Source of the DNA: an uncultured Burkholderiales bacterium
Lineage (GTDB): Bacteria > Pseudomonadota > Gammaproteobacteria > Burkholderiales > Burkholderiaceae_C
Direction: 5' to 3'
DNA: 11,035 nucleotides
Assembly (NCBI GenBank): GCA_937897495.1
Contig: CALCBL010000500.1
Span: forward strand, 1-11,035
The notes beneath the pieces were generated by a model. That model worked only from the letters and a program-made list of their open reading frames with translations, searched no databases and had not been told where the DNA came from. Below are positions 8,438-11,035 of this stretch, one piece after another (position 1 is the first letter of the stretch; each line of letters begins with the position of its first letter). The position numbers and the translations under genes were made by a program.

Positions 8438-9588
8438 CAGACTTGAGGCGTTTGGGTGATGGGGGCGGCGTCGTGCCACTGAATGGGCACTGCACGTTGT
8501 TGTGCAATTCGATCGGCAACGCCCGTGCGGTCTTTAACGTCACCCGCCAGTTGTCCGCAGGCAGCATCAATGTCATCTCCCCGGGTTTTACGGACAGTGG
8601 TCACAAACCCAGCGTCTAAAAGGACCGCTGCGAATTGTTGAACTGTTGCATCATCGGACCTCAACAAGCCAGACTCTTTGAATGGGTTGAAAGGAATGAG
8701 ATTGAATTTGCAACGAAGCCCCTGGCTGGCATGGCGTCGAATGAGTTGGACCAATTCTTTGGCATGCGTCACTTGGTCGTTCACCCCTTGAAGCATGCAA
8801 TATTCGAAGGTGATGAAATCGCGGGGTGCTTTTTCCAAATAGCGCGTGCATTCAGACAGCAATTCATCCAAAGGGTACTTTCGATTCAAAGGCACTAAGT
8901 TGTCGCGCAATGCATCGTTGGGGGCATGTAAAGAAACCGCCAATGCGACTGGGCAATCGGCTGATAAACGGGTCATCATGGGCACCACACCCGACGTAGA
9001 AACTGTCACCCGTCGACGCGACAGACCATAGCCGTGATCGTCTAGCATGGCTTTTAAAGAAGGAACCAAAGCGCTGTAATTTTGCAGCGGCTCGCCCATG
9101 CCCATCATGACCACATTGGAGATCACGCGGTCAGTCTGATTCAAATGACGGCGTAAAAAATGCTCGGCAAACCAGAGCTGAGACAAAATTTCGGCAGTTG
9201 ATAAGTTGCGACTGAAGCCTTGGTGCCCCGTAGAGCAAAAGCGACATCCCACAGCACAACCGGCTTGGGATGAAACGCACAAAGTACCGCGATCGTCTTC
9301 AGGAATAAAGACGGCTTCAACCGCATCGCCTGCGCCAACATCGAACAACCATTTGATCGTGCCGTCTTTTGAGAATTGTTGGGACAGGATAGGCAAAGCC
9401 GCAACGTGGGCATGAACTTTTAATTTCTCGCGCAATGATTTGGCAAGGTCTGACATGTCGTCAAAATTGGACATGCCGCGCTGATGAATCCAGCGAAAAA
9501 GCTGGGTGGCGCGAAAACGTTTTTCGCCCAAACCCTCACAAAAAACGGCCAAACCTTCAAGGTCGAAATCAAGAAGGTTGGCCGTCAT
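8437..9588 (-). CDS. rlmN: Dual-specificity 23S rRNA/tRNA (adenine-C2) methyltransferase RlmN
   Basis: RlmN is a radical-SAM enzyme that methylates C2 of A2503 in 23S rRNA and of A37 in some tRNAs, which supports translational accuracy. The 383-residue product has the N-terminal RlmN domain ([15 protein letters not shown] at 24-38). It also has the iron-sulfur motif CAVGCRFC with Cys111, Cys115 and Cys118, and GMGEP at 163-167 for SAM binding. The two catalytic cysteines are present: Cys104 (GTLC) and Cys344 (DAACGQLA), which correspond to E. coli Cys118 and Cys355. The mechanism therefore looks intact. The ATG at 9588 has no obvious Shine-Dalgarno. It lies 57 bases after ndk, and the stop overlaps the pilW start. 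The Cfr resistance paralogue was considered, but the gene order and overall sequence fit RlmN. Confidence 0.97.
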   Translation of the reverse strand: MTANLLDFDLEGLAVFCEGLGEKRFRATQLFRWIHQRGMSNFDDMSDLAKSLREKLKVHAHVAALPILSQQFSKDGTIKWLFDVGAGDAVEAVFIPEDDRGTLCVSSQAGCAVGCRFCSTGHQGFSRNLSTAEILSQLWFAEHFLRRHLNQTDRVISNVVMMGMGEPLQNYSALVPSLKAMLDDHGYGLSRRRVTVSTSGVVPMMTRLSADCPVALAVSLHAPNDALRDNLVPLNRKYPLDELLSECTRYLEKAPRDFITFEYCMLQGVNDQVTHAKELVQLIRRHASQGLRCKFNLIPFNPFKESGLLRSDDATVQQFAAVLLDAGFVTTVRKTRGDDIDAACGQLAGDVKDRTGVADRIAQQRAVPIQWHDAAPITQTPQV

Positions 9589-9617
9589 GGCGGATGAAAG
9601 AAAGTTCTTGTCCGCGA

Positions 9618-9640
9618 GCTAATTGCAAAAGCGAATTAGC
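9618..9640 (-). other. Small hairpin in the ndk-rlmN gap
   Basis: The gap holds GCTAATT and AATTAGC as perfect 7-bp arms. Inside them two further GC pairs, with one bulged base, close a loop of four bases. It lies six bases after the ndk stop. No U-run follows on either strand, so it does not look like an ordinary intrinsic terminator. It could protect the 3' end of an ndk message or simply be chance in a short gap. Confidence 0.4.
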
Positions 9641-9645
9641 AGGGA

Positions 9646-10071
9646 TTAACGTGAATAAACGTTCATGCCAGCGAAAAAGAAGCTGATTTCAGCAGCTGCT
9701 GTTTCTGCAGCGTCAGAACCGTGAACCGCATTGGCGTCAATGCTTTCTGCAAAGTCGGCGCGAATGGTGCCAGGCGCTGCTTTCTTTGGATCGGTTGCGC
9801 CCATCAAATCGCGGTTTTTCAAAATAGCGCCTTCGCCTTCAAGGGCTTGGATCATGACGGGGCCAGAAATCATGAAATCAACCAGGTCTTTAAAGAAGGG
9901 ACGCTCTTTGTGAACAGCGTAAAAAGCCTCTGCTTCGCCGCGTGAAAGGTGCGCCAACTTGGCGGCAACCACTTTGAGGCCAGCCGCTTCAAAACGAGCG
10001 TAGATTTGACCGATGACGTTTTTTGCAACAGCGTCAGGTTTGATGATGGAAAGAGTGCGTTCGATAGCCAT
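9646..10071 (-). CDS. ndk: Nucleoside diphosphate kinase
   Basis: Ndk transfers the terminal phosphate from ATP to other nucleoside diphosphates through a phosphohistidine intermediate and so balances the (d)NTP pools. The 141-residue product has the usual length and covers the whole fold. It begins [15 protein letters not shown] with the nucleotide-binding Lys11, and it carries the active-site signature NAVHGSD with the catalytic His117. It ends in the typical [11 protein letters not shown]. The ATG at 10071 has AGGAA upstream (10083-10079). The gene stands apart, 116 bases after rluB and 57 bases before rlmN, so it may be transcribed from its own promoter and could be the first gene of the downstream operon. 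Confidence 0.98.
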   Translation of the reverse strand: MAIERTLSIIKPDAVAKNVIGQIYARFEAAGLKVVAAKLAHLSRGEAEAFYAVHKERPFFKDLVDFMISGPVMIQALEGEGAILKNRDLMGATDPKKAAPGTIRADFAESIDANAVHGSDAAETAAAEISFFFAGMNVYSR

Positions 10072-10187
10072 GGAGAAATTCCTAAGTATTTTTTATAAAA
10101 GCCCACTATTTTAACCCGAGTTAAGGGTTTCCCCATGGTGCAAAAGGAATTGCAAGCCCTTGAAAGGCCTAAGCCAATTGAGCCAAT
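10072..10187 (-). promoter_or_regulatory. rluB-ndk gap, possible ndk promoter region
   Basis: This 116-base gap carries no gene. Near ndk the minus strand has TATAAA (10097-10092), a good -10 box, in a run of A and T, but no convincing -35 box at the right distance. A 14-bp inverted repeat, TTAACCCGAGTTAA (10111-10124), sits just upstream and could be a regulator site. Next to the rluB stop the 8-mer AGCCAATT occurs twice with one base between (10172-10179 and 10181-10188). No good terminator is visible after rluB. A promoter here is inferred from the gap and the -10 box. Confidence 0.3.
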
Positions 10188-11035
10188 TTAGCGACTTCTG
10201 CCGCCATTTCGGCGGGGACCGCCCGATTTACCGCCAGGACCTTGCTCTTTGCGCTGTCGACTGAAACTGTCTGCCCCAATGTAGCCCACAGAGGTTTTCA
10301 TGGGGTCGGGCTGACTGCTGGCAGCTTTGTCGGTGCGCTGTCGAGAAGGGCCAGGTCCTGCTTTTTTGGCGCCAAAGGCCCTGTTTCTGGGATTGCGGGG
10401 ATTTTGATTTCTAGGATCTTGCGTTCTCTGTACGCCAACACTTCCGGGCTCATCACGGTTTTCAGCAACTTCGGCTTTGTTCGCCGCATGCGTGAGGGCT
10501 CGTATGTCGGCTTCGTCCAATTCCATGTAAGTACTGCGGCGCAAACCATGCGGCAACACCATGGCGCCGTAGCGAATGCGAATGAGGCGGCTAACCGCAT
10601 GGCCCACAGCTTCCATCATGCGGCGCACTTCGCGATTGCGGCCCTCTGAAATGGTCACGCGGTACCAACAGTTTGCGCCCTCGCCACCGCCATTTTCTAT
10701 CGAACCAAATTGGGCCATGCCATCTTCAAGCATGACGCCGTCCAATAACTTCTGCTTTTCTTCATTGCTCAGCGCGCCCAAAACGCGAACCGCGTATTCA
10801 CGCTCTAACCCAAATCGAGGGTGCATCAATCGATTGGCCAATTCGCCTGAACTGGTAAACAGCAGCAAGCCCTCAGTGTTGAGATCTAAGCGGCCAACAG
10901 ACTGCCATTTGCCATGTTGTAAACGGGGTAATTTGCGAAAAACAGTGGGCCTGTTTTTAGGATCATCATGGCTGACAATTTCACCTGCAGGCTTGTGATA
11001 AGCAATGACGCGGGGCGGGGGCGGGTCGATTCGAA
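10188..11035 (-). CDS. rluB: 23S rRNA pseudouridine synthase RluB (5' end outside window)
   Basis: RluB converts U2605 of 23S rRNA to pseudouridine. The frame is open through base 11035, so the start and the N-terminal S4 RNA-binding domain lie outside; 281 residues are visible. They begin [22 protein letters not shown] and contain the family signature [13 protein letters not shown] with the catalytic aspartate at visible residue 50. [23 protein letters not shown] and [10 protein letters not shown] follow, closely matching the RluB/RluE/RsuA branch; [10 protein letters not shown] and the gene position favour RluB. About 105 residues after the catalytic domain form a basic, low-complexity tail rich in Arg, Pro, Gly, Asn and Gln ([24 protein letters not shown]), probably disordered and RNA-binding. 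A shorter reading from TTG at 10868 would lose the catalytic aspartate and is wrong. Confidence 0.94.
   Translation of the reverse strand, partial: RIDPPPPRVIAYHKPAGEIVSHDDPKNRPTVFRKLPRLQHGKWQSVGRLDLNTEGLLLFTSSGELANRLMHPRFGLEREYAVRVLGALSNEEKQKLLDGVMLEDGMAQFGSIENGGGEGANCWYRVTISEGRNREVRRMMEAVGHAVSRLIRIRYGAMVLPHGLRRSTYMELDEADIRALTHAANKAEVAENRDEPGSVGVQRTQDPRNQNPRNPRNRAFGAKKAGPGPSRQRTDKAASSQPDPMKTSVGYIGADSFSRQRKEQGPGGKSGGPRRNGGRSR

Noticed and set aside
8438..8479. GTG start of pilW at 8479, 14 codons longer
   Set aside because: The extra residues are basic, lie inside rlmN, and would push the signal segment inward; the ATG that overlaps the rlmN stop fits better. It is not fully excluded.
10154..10170. 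Possible terminator after rluB (AGGCCTT with AAGGGCT on the minus strand)
   Set aside because: The stem has a mismatch, leaves a loop of only two bases and has no U-run directly after it.
10576..10998. 140-codon plus-strand open frame opposite rluB
   Set aside because: It is antisense to the catalytic core of RluB and has no recognisable similarity.
1..11035. Search for mobile elements, CRISPR repeats, tRNA genes, phage or defence genes
   Set aside because: Every gene belongs to a conserved housekeeping cluster with short gaps. I saw no transposase, array of spaced repeats, tRNA-like fold or break in synteny.

Overview
This is an ordinary, conserved housekeeping segment of a Gram-negative chromosome. 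It looks like a betaproteobacterium of the order Burkholderiales, probably in or near Comamonadaceae. That placement rests on the gene order (rluB, ndk, rlmN, pilW, rodZ, ispG, hisS, yfgM, bamB, der, hfq, hflX) and on the character of the proteins: an Hfq with RREHVPVS and a short tail, and an IspG of about 430 residues. By eye the G+C content is moderate, near 50 %, which would suit a freshwater member such as a Limnohabitans-like bacterium. The genus is inference only.

All eleven genes lie on the minus strand, so transcription runs from high to low coordinates. At the right edge is rluB, whose 5' end lies outside the window. A 116-base gap follows, then ndk. A 57-base gap with a small hairpin separates ndk from a very tightly packed run from rlmN to der. 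Within that run the junctions are: rlmN/pilW 1-base overlap, pilW/rodZ 8-base overlap, rodZ/ispG 4-base overlap, ispG/hisS 6-base gap, hisS/yfgM 13-base gap, yfgM/bamB 4-base overlap, bamB/der 20-base gap. After der there is a 92-base gap with a terminator-like hairpin and a weak candidate promoter. Then come hfq and, 9 bases after its stop, hflX, whose 3' end leaves the window at base 1.

The genes serve ribosome and RNA maturation (rluB, rlmN, der, hfq, hflX), nucleotide supply (ndk), histidyl-tRNA charging (hisS), isoprenoid precursor synthesis (ispG), and the cell envelope (pilW for type IV pili, rodZ for cell shape, yfgM at the Sec translocon, bamB for outer-membrane protein assembly). 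The compact layout suggests one long operon from ndk or rlmN to der, with hfq-hflX as a partly independent unit.

I found no mobile element, CRISPR array, RNA gene, pseudogene or unknown gene cluster. The observations worth a second look are modest: a RodZ-like protein without the periplasmic domain, a PilW-like protein without a lipobox cysteine, three neighbouring genes that all appear to use non-ATG starts, and hflX in the same frame directly behind the hfq stop codon.
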